A stretch of DNA of 64,000 nt, from contig NZ_CP118100.1 of NCBI RefSeq assembly GCF_028747645.1, positions 2,418,001-2,482,000 on the forward strand, read 5' to 3'. Position numbers and translations under genes: made by a program. This DNA is from Microbacterium esteraromaticum (GTDB lineage Bacteria > Actinomycetota > Actinomycetes > Actinomycetales > Microbacteriaceae). The notes under the pieces are model-generated. The model was not told where the DNA came from. It did no database searches and worked only from the letters and a program-made list of their open reading frames with translations. The number at the start of each line of letters is the position of its first letter. The stretch's first letter is position 1. Shown piece after piece: positions 1-8,835 of this stretch.

Positions 1-862
1 CATCACAATCCTCGTCGTCCTCGTGGCGGTCGCGGCGTTCCTGATCATTCAGAGCCTGCCCGCGTTCGCTCCCGACACGACCGACAACCACATCCTCGAA
101 GGTGACTCGTTCTGGCAGTATGTCGGACCGCTCGCGTTCGGCACGGTCTGGGTGTCTTTCATCGCGCTGCTGATCGCCGCCCCGATCTCGATCGGCATCG
201 CACTGTTCATCTCGCACTACGCCCCGCGCCGCCTCGCCGGTGTGCTGGGGTACATCATCGACCTGCTGGCTGCTGTGCCGTCGGTCGTGTTCGGCCTGTG
301 GGGCGGTCTGGTCCTCGCCCCGCTGCTGCAGCCGATCTACGCCTGGATGAATGAGAACATGGCCTGGGTGCCGTTCTTCGGCGGACAGGTCTCGTCGACG
401 GGAAAGACGATCCTGACCGCCGCTCTCGTGCTTGCCGTGATGGTCATCCCGATCATGACCGCGATCTGCCGCGAGGTCTTCCTGCAGACGCCGAAGCTGC
501 ATGAAGAGGCCGCGCTTGCGCTCGGAGCCACCCGCTGGGAGATGGTGCGCATGGCCGTGCTGCCCTTCGCTCGCGGCGGCATGGTCTCGGCGACGATGCT
601 CGCTCTGGGTCGCGCCCTCGGTGAGACCATGGCCGTGACCATGGTGCTCTCCCCCGCTGCCGTCTACAGCTTCCTCGTGCTGACGGCGACCAACCCGACG
701 CCGATCCCGGCCAACATCGCCCTCGCCTTCCCCGAGGCGCACGACACGGGTGTGAACACCCTGATCGCCACGGGCCTCATCCTGTTCATCGTGACCTTCG
801 CGGTCAACGCGCTGGCGCGCTGGATCGTCGCCCGCCGCGCCGAGTTCTCGGGAGCGAACTGA
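1..862 (+). CDS. pstC: Phosphate ABC transporter permease PstC (5' partial)
   Basis: Inner-membrane permease of the high-affinity phosphate importer PstSCAB. The reading frame is open from base 2, so the start lies outside the window. The visible part has several hydrophobic membrane segments and the cytoplasmic EAA loop (EAALALGATRWEMVR), the contact site for the PstB ATPase, in the order expected for PstC. The stop is one base before the pstA start codon, so the two are translated as a unit. pstS is expected just upstream but cannot be seen. Confidence 0.95.
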   Translation, partial: ITILVVLVAVAAFLIIQSLPAFAPDTTDNHILEGDSFWQYVGPLAFGTVWVSFIALLIAAPISIGIALFISHYAPRRLAGVLGYIIDLLAAVPSVVFGLWGGLVLAPLLQPIYAWMNENMAWVPFFGGQVSSTGKTILTAALVLAVMVIPIMTAICREVFLQTPKLHEEAALALGATRWEMVRMAVLPFARGGMVSATMLALGRALGETMAVTMVLSPAAVYSFLVLTATNPTPIPANIALAFPEAHDTGVNTLIATGLILFIVTFAVNALARWIVARRAEFSGAN

Positions 863-863
863 C

Positions 864-1940
864 ATGACCATGCAGACCCCCGCCTCCACCTCGCTCACCT
901 CTGGTCGCCTGGCTTCGTGGGCCCCGTGGGCCCTGCTGGCCGCGTCGCTCGTGCTGTCCGCCGCCGCGTTCGCGGTGACCGCTCCCAACGGCAACCTCGC
1001 CGACTTCAACATCGCCGGCGCCGTGATCACCGGTGTGCTGCTGTACATGGTGCTCATCACGGCCATGTCGGCTATCGCCGAGAGCCGCCGCAAGGCTGTC
1101 GACCGGCTGATGACCGCGCTGGTCGCCACCGCGTTCACCGTCGCGCTGCTGCCGCTGATCTCGCTGCTGTGGACCGTCATCAGCAACGGCATCGCGCGGT
1201 TCGATGCCGAGTTCTTCAGCTACTCGATGCGCAACGTCGTCGGCGAGGGCGGCGGTATCGTGCACGCCATCTGGGGCACGGTGCTGATCACCCTGGTGGC
1301 GGCCCTGATCGCCGTCCCCGTCGGCCTCATGACCTCGATCTACCTCGTCGAGTACGGTCGCGGGCGCATCGCCAAGGGCATCACGTTCTTCGTCGACGTC
1401 ATGACGGGCATCCCCTCGATCGTGGCCGGTCTGTTCATCTACTCGGTGTTCGCCCTGCTGATCCGCCCCGGCATCTCGATGGGCTTCATGGGTTCGCTCG
1501 CGCTGGCCGTGCTGATGGTCCCGGTGGTCGTGCGAGGCAGCGAAGAGCTGCTGCGGATCGTGCCCAACGAACTGCGTGAGGCCTCGTACGCGCTCGGCGT
1601 GCCGAAGTGGCTGACGATCCTCAAGGTCGTGCTGCCCACCTCGATCGCCGGTATCACCACCTCGGTGATGCTCGCCATCGCCCGCGTGATCGGCGAGACC
1701 GCTCCCCTGCTGCTGACCGCCGGGTTCACCGCCAGCCTGAACACCAACCTGTTCAGCGGGCAGATGATGACCCTGCCGGTCTTCGCCTACAACTCGTACA
1801 TGAACCAGGGCACCAGCCCCGACGCCTCACTGGCTCGGGCGTGGGCCGCCGCGCTCACGCTGATCCTGATCGTCATGTTGCTGAACCTGCTCGGTCGCCT
1901 GATCGCGAAGTGGTTCGCCCCCAAGACCGCCGGCCGCTGA
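864..1940 (+). CDS. pstA: Phosphate ABC transporter permease PstA
   Basis: Second membrane subunit of the phosphate importer, 358 residues, slightly longer than the roughly 300 usual because of an N-terminal extension with extra hydrophobic stretches (residues about 15-75), which is common in actinomycetes. It carries the permease EAA motif ([16 protein letters not shown]) at about residues 238-253. The ATG follows the pstC stop after one base. It should form the channel together with PstC and be energised by PstB. Confidence 0.95.
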   Translation: MTMQTPASTSLTSGRLASWAPWALLAASLVLSAAAFAVTAPNGNLADFNIAGAVITGVLLYMVLITAMSAIAESRRKAVDRLMTALVATAFTVALLPLISLLWTVISNGIARFDAEFFSYSMRNVVGEGGGIVHAIWGTVLITLVAALIAVPVGLMTSIYLVEYGRGRIAKGITFFVDVMTGIPSIVAGLFIYSVFALLIRPGISMGFMGSLALAVLMVPVVVRGSEELLRIVPNELREASYALGVPKWLTILKVVLPTSIAGITTSVMLAIARVIGETAPLLLTAGFTASLNTNLFSGQMMTLPVFAYNSYMNQGTSPDASLARAWAAALTLILIVMLLNLLGRLIAKWFAPKTAGR

Positions 1941-1975
1941 GCCGCATCCCGATTCCACCCGATAGAAGGAACCTC

Positions 1976-2755
1976 GTGTCCAAGAGCATCGAAGTCAACG
2001 ACCTCAACGTCTACTACGGCGATTTCCTCGCCGTCGAGGGCGTGTCCCTCGAGATCCAGCCCCGCAGCGTCACCGCGTTCATCGGCCCGTCGGGCTGCGG
2101 CAAGTCCACGTTCCTGCGCACGCTGAACCGTATGCACGAAGTCATCCCCGGCGCGCGCGTCGAGGGTGAGGTGCTGCTCGATGGCAAGGACCTCTACGGC
2201 CCGGGCGTCGACCCCGTGCTGGTGCGCCGCCAGGTGGGCATGGTCTTCCAGCGTCCCAACCCGTTCCCCACGATGTCGATCAAGGAGAACGTGCTGGCGG
2301 GCGTCAAGCTCAACAACGGCAAGATGTCCAAGAGCGACCAGGAGTCCCTGGTTGAGAAGTCGCTGCGTGGTGCCAACCTCTGGAACGAGGTCAAGGACCG
2401 CCTGGACAAGCCCGGTTCGGGTCTGTCGGGTGGCCAGCAGCAGCGTCTGTGCATCGCCCGCGCGATCGCCGTCTCGCCCGAGGTCATCCTGATGGACGAG
2501 CCCTGCTCGGCCCTCGACCCGATCTCGACCTACGCGATCGAGGAGCTGATCGGCGAGCTGAAGAACGACTACACGGTGGTCATCGTCACGCACAACATGC
2601 AGCAGGCCAGCCGCGTCTCCGACAAGACCGCCTTCTTCAACATCGCCGGCACCGGCAAGCCGGGCAAGCTGATCGAGTTCGACGAGACCTCGACCATCTT
2701 CACCACGCCCAGCGTGCAGGCCACCGAGGACTACGTCTCGGGCCGCTTCGGGTGA
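1976..2755 (+). CDS. pstB: Phosphate ABC transporter ATP-binding protein PstB
   Basis: ATPase of the phosphate importer, 259 residues, the usual length. Walker A is GPSGCGKST (residues 37-45), the ABC signature is LSGGQQQR and Walker B is VILMDEP. I chose the GTG at 1976 because it has a purine-rich ribosome site (agaagga) 5 bases upstream and gives the standard PstB N-terminus; the frame stays open further 5' inside pstA. The gap to pstA is 35 bases, so it is the third gene of the operon. No phoU follows. A GC hairpin (gggcgc/gcgccc, 2762-2778) sits just after the stop. Confidence 0.95.
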   Translation: MSKSIEVNDLNVYYGDFLAVEGVSLEIQPRSVTAFIGPSGCGKSTFLRTLNRMHEVIPGARVEGEVLLDGKDLYGPGVDPVLVRRQVGMVFQRPNPFPTMSIKENVLAGVKLNNGKMSKSDQESLVEKSLRGANLWNEVKDRLDKPGSGLSGGQQQRLCIARAIAVSPEVILMDEPCSALDPISTYAIEELIGELKNDYTVVIVTHNMQQASRVSDKTAFFNIAGTGKPGKLIEFDETSTIFTTPSVQATEDYVSGRFG

Positions 2756-2782
2756 TTCCCGGGGCGCGCTGAGCGCCCGCAC

Positions 2783-2868
2783 CGTCGGAAATCCCAGACG
2801 ATCGTCTGCGGCCCCGGCGTGTCACATGCTGACACGCCGACCGGGTTGCTGATCGTCTGGGATTTCTG
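2783..2868. repeat. Long imperfect palindrome, copy A
   Basis: Left arm cggaaatcccagacgatc (2786-2803) pairs with right arm gatcgtctgggatttctg (2851-2868) with one mismatch in 18. Inside is a second perfect hairpin, ggcgtgtca/tgacacgcc (2816-2824 and 2830-2838). The same arm sequence with the same nested architecture recurs at 3808-3895, on the other side of the DUF559 gene. It could act as a terminator for pst, but there is no T-run. Confidence 0.8.
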
Positions 2869-2958
2869 TTTGTCCCCAGGCGCCGTGTCGAGGCACGTTA
2901 TGCACAGGGGTCGGGAATCGGGCATCCGCGGTCCCTGCCCGGCAGGCATTCTCGACGG

Positions 2959-3885
2959 ATGCTGGTGCGCCTCGCCCTCTCCGAACTCGGCCGCCCCGCG
3001 CGCACGAGTGAGCTGAAAGCGCGCGGGGTTCCCGAGCGCGAACTCACCCGCGCCGTGCGCGACGGTGAGGTCGTGCGCGTGCGTCAGGGGGTGTATGCGC
3101 TCCCCGATGTGCCGGCGACATTCCGCCACGCCACAGAGCACGGCGGCGTTCCCGCCTGCGCCGAGGCGGCCCGCCTGCACGGACTGTGGGTGCTCGACGG
3201 CGCGGCCGACCACGTCTGGCTGGGCACCGCAGGCGTGCCGCACGGCCCATGCTCCCGGTGCACGCTGCACTGGGATGACGGAACCGCCATGATCGGCGAG
3301 CTGCCTCCGGTGCACAACGTGCTGCTGCAACTGGCCTCGTGCGAGAGTGAGGACACCTTCTTCGCGGCGTTGGAGTCCGCCCTGCGGCAGGCGAAGATCT
3401 CACCGGCGGGCATCGCCTGGCTGTGGCACCGTCTGCCGCTCGTCATGCGCTGGCTGGTCGGCTTCGCCCGCTCGGATGCCGACAGCGGCCTCGAATCACT
3501 CATGAGGCTACGGCTGCACACGCTCGGGATCACCGTGCGCTCGCAGGTCAGCATCCGCGGTGTCGGCGAGGTCGACTTCGTCGTCGGCGACCGGCTGCTG
3601 ATCGAATGCGACGGACGCGAGAACCACGCCCGCGAGCAGAATCGGCACAAGGACCTGCTGCGCGACGCTCGGGCCGCCGCCCGGGGCTATGAGACGTTGC
3701 GCTTCGACTACGCGATGATCGTGCACGACTGGTCGAGTGTGCAGGCGGCGATCCTGGCGAAGGTCGAGGCCGGCGCGCACCTGCGGGCGCAGGATGCCCC
3801 GGACCCCCGTCGGAAATCCCAGACGAAGATCGCTCGGGGCGGCGCGTCGCGCCCCGACACGCCGCGCGCGGCGGCATCCGTCTGA
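2959..3885 (+). CDS. AbiEi-type N-terminal domain fused to DUF559 (Vsr-like) nuclease domain
   Basis: 308 residues. The N-terminus (about 1-60; LKARGVPERELTRAV, then VVRVRQGVYALP) matches the winged-helix domain of the AbiEi antitoxin family. The C-terminal part (about 190-270) has the acidic core of the DUF559/Vsr-like nuclease fold: VDFVVGDRLLIECDG followed by REN and a basic helix. This two-domain layout is common in actinomycetes and has no established function. A CATTCT box ends 6 bases before the ATG, so the mRNA may be leaderless. No AbiEii-like toxin gene is adjacent. The last 25 or so codons and the stop lie inside palindrome copy B, so the end of the protein is encoded by repeat DNA. 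Role in defence or in movement of the repeat is inference. Confidence 0.75.
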   Translation: MLVRLALSELGRPARTSELKARGVPERELTRAVRDGEVVRVRQGVYALPDVPATFRHATEHGGVPACAEAARLHGLWVLDGAADHVWLGTAGVPHGPCSRCTLHWDDGTAMIGELPPVHNVLLQLASCESEDTFFAALESALRQAKISPAGIAWLWHRLPLVMRWLVGFARSDADSGLESLMRLRLHTLGITVRSQVSIRGVGEVDFVVGDRLLIECDGRENHAREQNRHKDLLRDARAAARGYETLRFDYAMIVHDWSSVQAAILAKVEAGAHLRAQDAPDPRRKSQTKIARGGASRPDTPRAAASV

Positions 3886-3895
3886 GATTTCCGAC
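3808..3895. repeat. Long imperfect palindrome, copy B
   Basis: Left arm gtcggaaatcccagacg (3809-3825) pairs with cgtctgagatttccgac (3879-3895) with one mismatch in 17. An internal GC hairpin (tcggggc/gccccga, 3834-3840 and 3851-3857) fills the middle. The arms match copy A at 2783-2868 and the total length is nearly the same (88 versus 86 bases). It overlaps the 3' end of the DUF559 gene, whose stop codon (3883-3885) falls in the right arm. Confidence 0.8.
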
Positions 3896-3950
3896 ACTGC
3901 GCACGGGGTACGGGGCCGAGGGCGCGGGGCGCGGGACACCTGGGCGCGGC

Positions 3951-4832
3951 TCAGCGCGGGGAGAGCAGGAAGGTGTTCAGTTCGGCGGTCAGAACGGCGT
4001 CGGATGCCAGTGGCTCACCGTCGATGGCGGTGATCGCCACTGCCAGTCGGATGCTGGAGACTAGCCACGCGGCATCCGCCCCCATCAGATCGGCCGTCGA
4101 CAGCGTCGCATAGCGCGTACGGAGGCCCTGTGCCTCGAGGTACTCGAACACGGCCAGCTGGGTAGTGCCGTGCAGGATGCCGGCCGACGGAGCCGTGGTG
4201 ATGAACTCGTCGCCGGAGCGGATGATGAGCGACGCGGTCGGCGCTTCGAGCACGTCACCGTCGCGGGTGACGAAGATCGCGTCGTCGGCGCCGCGTCGGT
4301 GCGCTTCGCGCAGCGCCGCCATGTTCACGGCGTACGACAGCGTCTTTGCGCCGAGCAGCAGCCAGGGTGCCCGCTCCCCCGCCCCGAGGTCGTAGCCGCG
4401 GTCGAGCGTGACCACACGCACGCCTTCTCGGCGCACGCGCGTGTAGTCGGGCGCGGTGGATGCCGTGACCCATGCCGTCGGCGCCGGCCCGTTCTCGACG
4501 CCACGGCTCAGGATGAGTTTGACCACGCCCTCGCCCTCGGGCGCCTGGGCAGCGGCAGTGGCGACGGCCTGTCGCCACTGCGCGAGGTTCGGGGCGGGAA
4601 GATCACACACCCGCGCGGAGTGCGCCAGGCGCTGCACGTGCGCCTCGACCTCGTTCGGATGCCCGTCGATGACGCCGATCGATTCGAAGACGCCGTCGCC
4701 GCGCTGTGTGCTGAGCTCGCCGACGCTCAGTGCGGGTGCGGCGACATCGACGGGGGTGAAGGTCTCGGAGTAGTCCGTGCGGGTGTCGGTCGCATCCGCG
4801 GGCGTGATCATGAGGGCGTAGCGCTGAGCCAT
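3951..4832 (-). CDS. Class IV aminotransferase, probable aminodeoxychorismate lyase
   Basis: 293-residue PLP enzyme of fold type IV. The catalytic lysine is K163 in LLGAKTLSYAVN, and the N-terminal RGDGVFESI and C-terminal SAGILHGTT segments are typical of the PabC / branched-chain / D-amino acid transaminase group. The most likely role is release of pyruvate from aminodeoxychorismate to give 4-aminobenzoate for folate, but branched-chain or D-amino acid activity cannot be excluded because pabA/pabB are not adjacent. A TAGGCT box (4839-4844, read on the minus strand) lies 6 bases before the ATG with no ribosome site, suggesting a leaderless mRNA. Confidence 0.8.
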   Translation of the reverse strand: MAQRYALMITPADATDTRTDYSETFTPVDVAAPALSVGELSTQRGDGVFESIGVIDGHPNEVEAHVQRLAHSARVCDLPAPNLAQWRQAVATAAAQAPEGEGVVKLILSRGVENGPAPTAWVTASTAPDYTRVRREGVRVVTLDRGYDLGAGERAPWLLLGAKTLSYAVNMAALREAHRRGADDAIFVTRDGDVLEAPTASLIIRSGDEFITTAPSAGILHGTTQLAVFEYLEAQGLRTRYATLSTADLMGADAAWLVSSIRLAVAITAIDGEPLASDAVLTAELNTFLLSPR

Positions 4833-4906
4833 GCGCTCAGCCTATTGCCCGGCGGCTTGTGCCCGGCAGAAGTGCCGCCCGTGAATCACCACGGCCGCGT
4901 ACGCGT

Positions 4907-4912
4907 TAGACT
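4907..4912 (+). promoter_or_regulatory. -10 box (TAGACT) of a candidate small RNA
   Basis: TAGACT is identical to the box before tRNA-Lys at 9798-9803. The expected transcription start, 7 bases downstream, is G4919, the first base of the long closing stem of the putative RNA. The -35 region is weak, as is usual here. Confidence 0.5.
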
Positions 4913-4918
4913 GGAATC

Positions 4919-5003
4919 GGCCGGGCCGCATAACCCCGGGCTCCAACTTCTGCCGCTGCGAGCGGCCTTCCGCCGAGAGGCGTTCTTGCGGTCCGGTCTT
5001 TTT
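4919..5003 (+). ncRNA. Candidate structured small RNA with intrinsic terminator
   Basis: About 85 nt on the plus strand between two minus-strand genes. Its 5' end ggccgggccgc (4919-4929) pairs over all 11 positions (two G-U pairs) with gcggtccggtc (4988-4998), which runs straight into five Ts (4999-5003). Inside are further short hairpins, such as ccgct-gcg-agcgg and gcct...aggc. A TAGACT promoter box places the start at 4919. The only open frames here are unconvincing and no plus-strand gene follows for kilobases, so this looks like a free RNA rather than a leader. I do not recognise the family; it does not contain the conserved SRP, RNase P or tmRNA motifs. Confidence 0.5.
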
Positions 5004-5059
5004 CATGCCCGCTCCCGGACCCGCCCAGGGCACCGAGCACCAGACGCCGCGCCGCGTTC

Positions 5060-5689
5060 TCAGACGAGGGTTCCGCGCCGCCAGGCTGTTGCCGACGCTG
5101 CGAGATCCTCGGCGTAGGTGCTCAGGCGCAGTGCCCGGCGGGTCAGGGCGCCGGCGCGCTCGGGCTCGGTCGCCTCGTAGTCGTCGGCCACGTGGGTCGC
5201 CCCGGATGCCTGCACCCGACAGTACGCGGCCGCCCTCTCGAGGGCGAGGGCGAAGTCGCCGCGGAAGACCCCGCGCAGGATCGCATCGACCAGGGCGACG
5301 ATCTCTTGCGGGTCGGCGGGTGCGGGTGCACCGGCAATTGCGGCGTCCGGCGAGCGCAGTTCGACGCGCCCCCGCTCATACAGCAGCGCGGTCTGCTCGG
5401 CGTCGTTCCGCGTCGCGAGCTGCAGCAGATACAGCCGCCAGAGAGCGCCGGGCAGCGAGCGCGCCGGCGTATGAGACCACAGTTCGGCGATCTCGTCGAT
5501 GCCGTGTTCAGCGGCGAACCCGATCAGCCGGTCGGTGACGGCACCGCTGTCATCGGTGCGCGCACGGTCGAGGAGTGCGGATGCTGTCGCGTGAGCCATG
5601 CGCGACTGCTCGGCCGGATCCTCGTGGCCGACCAGGTTGTCGAAGGCGGCCGTGGGGCGGCGGACGGGGCGGTGGAACTGCTCGGGCAT
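5060..5689 (-). CDS. Conserved actinobacterial protein of unknown function
   Basis: 209 residues, soluble, largely helical, with the conserved opening FHRPVRRPTAAFDNL and closing ATEPERAGALTRRALRLS. It belongs to an actinobacterial family that databases sometimes label as an RNA polymerase beta subunit, a misnomer as it has no resemblance to RpoB. The start is the ATG at 5689; both a TACCCT box (5696-5701) 6 bases upstream and a GGAGGG stretch touch it, so it may be leaderless. No function can be inferred from the neighbours. Confidence 0.8.
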   Translation of the reverse strand: MPEQFHRPVRRPTAAFDNLVGHEDPAEQSRMAHATASALLDRARTDDSGAVTDRLIGFAAEHGIDEIAELWSHTPARSLPGALWRLYLLQLATRNDAEQTALLYERGRVELRSPDAAIAGAPAPADPQEIVALVDAILRGVFRGDFALALERAAAYCRVQASGATHVADDYEATEPERAGALTRRALRLSTYAEDLAASATAWRRGTLV

Positions 5690-5757
5690 CCCTCCAGGGT
5701 ACGCGCGCTGCGCGCGACCGGCACCGGCCCGGCAGCGGCACCGGCACCGTGTGGTGG

Positions 5758-6501
5758 TCAGCTGGTCGGGATGACGATGACCGGGTCGGTCGTGGGTTGC
5801 CCTGTCGGTGACCCACCGGCGGCCTCGATCGTGACGGCGATGGCGTCACCGGGTTGCATGGGTTGATCCAGCAGGGCGGTCGCCTCGCCCTGCGACGTGT
5901 CGAACACTCCCGCGGCAATGGGCTGATCGCCGCGCACGAACCACAGCTCGTAGCTCGCATCGGCCGGCAGATCGTCGAGTCCGTGGGTGACGAGCACCGC
6001 TGTGCCCAGGGTGTCGGACCAGTGCGCCGTCGCGGTACCGCCGGCGACGGTCTGCACCGTCGCCTCATCGGCATCCTCGGCACCGAGGATCTGCTCCAGC
6101 GCGACGACGGCCTCGGGACGCTGCAGTTGCGCCAGCACGACAGCGGTGCCGATGCCGGCGCCGACCAGCAGCACCAGGCAGGCGGCGAGCGCGAACAGCA
6201 TCCGATTCCAGCGACGACCGCCGGGCCCGCTCGTGCCGGGAGCGGGGACCTGCTCGGATGCCACCGGCGCTGCCTGCGGTGTCGTCGCGATCTGGGCGAG
6301 AAGGTTTTCGCGCAGAGCGGCGGGCGGAGCGATCGGCGTGAGCATCGCTCCCAGCGCGGACGCGGTCTCGAGCTCGGCGTCAAGGGTCGCCTGCCATTCG
6401 GGGTGGGCGGCCAGTGCGGCGGTGAGGCGCTGCTGGTCAGCATCCGACAGCGCGTGCAGGGCATGGCCGGCCGCGAGCTCGGAGAACTCCTGCTCGTTCA
6501 T
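5758..6501 (-). CDS. rskA: Anti-sigma-K factor RskA
   Basis: 247-residue membrane-anchored anti-sigma factor. A cytoplasmic N-terminal sigma-binding part (residues 1-95) is followed by one membrane helix (about 102-124; MLFALAACLVLLVGAGIGTAVVL) and a periplasm-side RskA domain containing SYELWFVRGDQPIAAGVFD. It should hold SigK inactive until released by regulated proteolysis, as known for mycobacterial RskA. Its ATG overlaps the sigK stop by 4 bases (ATGA), so sigma and anti-sigma are made in a coupled way. Confidence 0.92.
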   Translation of the reverse strand: MNEQEFSELAAGHALHALSDADQQRLTAALAAHPEWQATLDAELETASALGAMLTPIAPPAALRENLLAQIATTPQAAPVASEQVPAPGTSGPGGRRWNRMLFALAACLVLLVGAGIGTAVVLAQLQRPEAVVALEQILGAEDADEATVQTVAGGTATAHWSDTLGTAVLVTHGLDDLPADASYELWFVRGDQPIAAGVFDTSQGEATALLDQPMQPGDAIAVTIEAAGGSPTGQPTTDPVIVIPTS

Positions 6502-7097
6502 GTCGTCACCCCCAGTTCGCCGCGCAACCGCGACATCCCATCTCTCATCCTCGTCTTGACCGTCCCCAGGGGGATACCCACCAGGGCCGAGATCTCACTC
6601 TGGCTGTAGCCGCCGTAGTAGGCCAGAATCAGCGCCTCCTGCTGGGCCTCCGGCAGGATCTTGAGCGCACGTACCAGCCGGTGGCTCTCCAGCCGCGACT
6701 CCACTTCATCAGAAACCACGTCCCGCGCGGGGTCGAGGTCACGCGCACCGACGCGAACGTCCCGGTCAGCGCTGGACTGCGAGGCCCTCACGCGATCGAC
6801 TGCACGTCGGTGGGCGATCGTGAGAACCCACGATCTTCCCTGCCCCTTGTTCGGAGCGAAACGCCCGGCGGATTGCCAGATCTCCAGGAAGACCTCCTGC
6901 AGCACTTCTTCGGCCTGCGAACGGTTGACGATGACGCGCAGGATCAGCGCGAACACGCGAGGCGAAAGCAGGTCGTAGAGCTCGGCGAACGCCTGCTGAT
7001 CGCCGTCAGCGATGCGCAACAGGAGCACGGTGGCGTTGTCTCCCGCCGAGCCGTCCTCCGGCACCTCTACGCCGTCGATGACCATATCGACCAGCAT
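6498..7097 (-). CDS. sigK: ECF RNA polymerase sigma factor SigK
   Basis: 199 residues from the ATG at 7097, which has agagagg 9 bases upstream; the frame is open further 5' but without a better start. Region 2 (about 25-95; FAELYDLLSPRVFALILRV, then AEEVLQEVFLEIWQ) and region 4 (about 140-195; EAQQEALILAYYGG, with SQSEISALVGIPLGTVKTRM as helix-turn-helix) are complete. It lies between dipZ (37 bases upstream) and rskA (overlapping), and should drive dipZ and the divergent fasciclin gene, as mycobacterial SigK does. Confidence 0.92.
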   Translation of the reverse strand: MLVDMVIDGVEVPEDGSAGDNATVLLLRIADGDQQAFAELYDLLSPRVFALILRVIVNRSQAEEVLQEVFLEIWQSAGRFAPNKGQGRSWVLTIAHRRAVDRVRASQSSADRDVRVGARDLDPARDVVSDEVESRLESHRLVRALKILPEAQQEALILAYYGGYSQSEISALVGIPLGTVKTRMRDGMSRLRGELGVTT

Positions 7098-7134
7098 GCC
7101 GCATCCTCTCTCGCTGCCCCTGTACGCCACTCCG

Positions 7135-8835
7135 TCACCCGAAGGTGAACGAGTACACCTCGACACCCTCGGAGACGTCGACGGTGAGCACACCCGTGTG
7201 CGGGTCGTCGTCGACGACCTGATACGAGCGCGGGGTCCCGTCGACGCGCAGTGTGCGCGTCGAGCCGTCATCACCACGCACCGTGACGTCGCCAGCACCG
7301 GCGAGGACCATACGGACCTCGGATGCCCGATAGTTCAGCCGGATGCCACTCTCCCCCGCCACAGGCGTGGCGTACTGCGTCTCGATCTGCCAGTCACCAT
7401 CGAGAGCGAAGGAATCATCCGGTTGCTGCTGTGGCAGCGTGTAGCTGCCGCGTCCGGCCCGGTAGGCGCCCGGCCCGCCGTAGTTGACGTCCTTCGCCGA
7501 ACCGAGGAAGGTCTCTCGTGTGGTCGCCCCCACCTCGGGGGTGACATCGGCGATCTCGGTGGCCTCGGGCAGGGACACCCTCGAATCTGCGTCCTGCAGC
7601 AGCTCGCGGATCATCTTCTCGGTGGCGGCGTAGTTGCCCTCACCGAACGAGATGTGGCGCACCGTTCCCTCGGCATCGATCAAGTAGTGGGCGGGCCAGT
7701 AGCGGTTGCGATACGCCGTCCACGTCGAGAGGGTGTTGTCGAGCGCCACCGGGTATTCGATGCCGAAGTCGTCGATCCCGGCGCGAACGTTGCCGGCGTC
7801 CTTCTCGAAGGCGTACTCCGGAGAGTGGATGCCGATGACGTTCAGCCCCGCATCGCGGTACGCGTCATCCCAGGCGACGACGTGCGGGATCGAACGCTGG
7901 CAGTTGATGCACGAGTACGCCCAGAAGTCGATCAGCACCACCTCGCCGCGCAGTTGCTCCAGGTCAACGCCTGCGCCGTCGGGGGTGTTCAGCCACTGCT
8001 CGATACCGCGGATCGCGGGAGCGGTGCCGCACTCCTCCAACACCGTCGCGCCGTTCGTGCAGTTGTCGAGCTCGCGGTTCTCATCGGTGACGAGCCCACC
8101 CAGGTCAAGCGCATCTCCGCGTTCTGCCAGATCCTGCTGGAGTCCGGCGGTGTAGTCGGGAACCAGCCGCTGCAGCATCTGCGGCACGTTGAAGATCAGG
8201 CCGACCGCCAGAGCGATCATCGCCACACCCGCGGTGATCCGCAGCATCCGCTCGCGCGAACGGAACGCACGGATGCGCTCGACCAACCCGCGGCCGGCGA
8301 GCGCGAACGCCAACAGCGGAGCAGCGACACCCACCGCGAACGAGGCGGTCAGCAGCACGGTGTCGAGCCCGATGCGTCCGGTGGATCCTGCCACGATGAT
8401 CGCGGCCAGCACCGGGCCCGCGCAGGGGACGAACACGGCGCCGAGCGCCAACCCCACCCCGAACCCGCTGCCCCGGTTCTCGACCTGCTTGCGCGGGATC
8501 CACTGGAACGGCTTCTCGAGCAGGTGCTCCAGCCGCGGAATGATCAGCGCCAGTCCGAGAAGCAGCAGCACGATGATGCCCGCCCACCGCAGCACATCCT
8601 GTGGCAGGTTGAGCAGGCCCAGCAGCAGCGAACCGAGCAGAGTCACGAGCGTGAAGCTGAGCATGAGCCCGGCGATCACAAGAAACGGCCGGCTGCGTCG
8701 CGCCGGCAGGGCCTCTCCCTCGAACCGCGCGGACTGCGCGCCGCCCGTGAGGAAGATGACCGGCAGCACCGGCAGGATGCACGGCGAGATGCCGGTGATG
8801 AGGCCGCCCAGCAGCCCGATGATGATCAGTTCCAT
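7135..8835 (-). CDS. dipZ: DipZ-like fusion: CcdA/DsbD membrane domain plus TlpA-like thioredoxin
   Basis: 566 residues from the ATG at 8835. The N-terminal half (1-about 240) is a DsbD/CcdA electron conductor with paired-cysteine motifs SPCILPVLP near residue 20 and VPCAGPVL. The middle (about 290-440) is an extracytoplasmic thioredoxin domain with CxxC as [13 protein letters not shown] and a TlpA-type WPAHYLID segment. The C-terminal 140 residues form the beta-rich domain found in mycobacterial DipZ. It should carry reductant across the membrane to exported proteins. It is the first gene of the dipZ-sigK-rskA unit. Confidence 0.9.
   Translation of the reverse strand: MELIIIGLLGGLITGISPCILPVLPVIFLTGGAQSARFEGEALPARRSRPFLVIAGLMLSFTLVTLLGSLLLGLLNLPQDVLRWAGIIVLLLLGLALIIPRLEHLLEKPFQWIPRKQVENRGSGFGVGLALGAVFVPCAGPVLAAIIVAGSTGRIGLDTVLLTASFAVGVAAPLLAFALAGRGLVERIRAFRSRERMLRITAGVAMIALAVGLIFNVPQMLQRLVPDYTAGLQQDLAERGDALDLGGLVTDENRELDNCTNGATVLEECGTAPAIRGIEQWLNTPDGAGVDLEQLRGEVVLIDFWAYSCINCQRSIPHVVAWDDAYRDAGLNVIGIHSPEYAFEKDAGNVRAGIDDFGIEYPVALDNTLSTWTAYRNRYWPAHYLIDAEGTVRHISFGEGNYAATEKMIRELLQDADSRVSLPEATEIADVTPEVGATTRETFLGSAKDVNYGGPGAYRAGRGSYTLPQQQPDDSFALDGDWQIETQYATPVAGESGIRLNYRASEVRMVLAGAGDVTVRGDDGSTRTLRVDGTPRSYQVVDDDPHTGVLTVDVSEGVEVYSFTFG

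Noticed and set aside
804..1265. Long minus-strand open frame opposite pstC/pstA
   Set aside because: Composition is Arg/Gly/His-rich with no family match and it is fully opposite well-conserved pst genes; a shadow frame of GC-rich coding DNA.
2830..2878. Considered as an intrinsic terminator of pst
   Set aside because: Hairpins are strong but no T-run follows, and the same element recurs beyond the next gene, so a repeat element is the better description.
2959..3885. Complete type IV toxin-antitoxin system
   Set aside because: Only the antitoxin-like N-terminal domain is present, fused to DUF559; no AbiEii-like nucleotidyltransferase toxin gene is adjacent.
4919..5003. Identification of the small RNA as SRP RNA, RNase P RNA or tmRNA
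   Set aside because: The conserved motifs of these RNAs are not found in the sequence.
4842..5033. 63-codon minus-strand frame before the aminotransferase
   Set aside because: No homology or ribosome site, and it is explained better by the plus-strand structured RNA in the same place.
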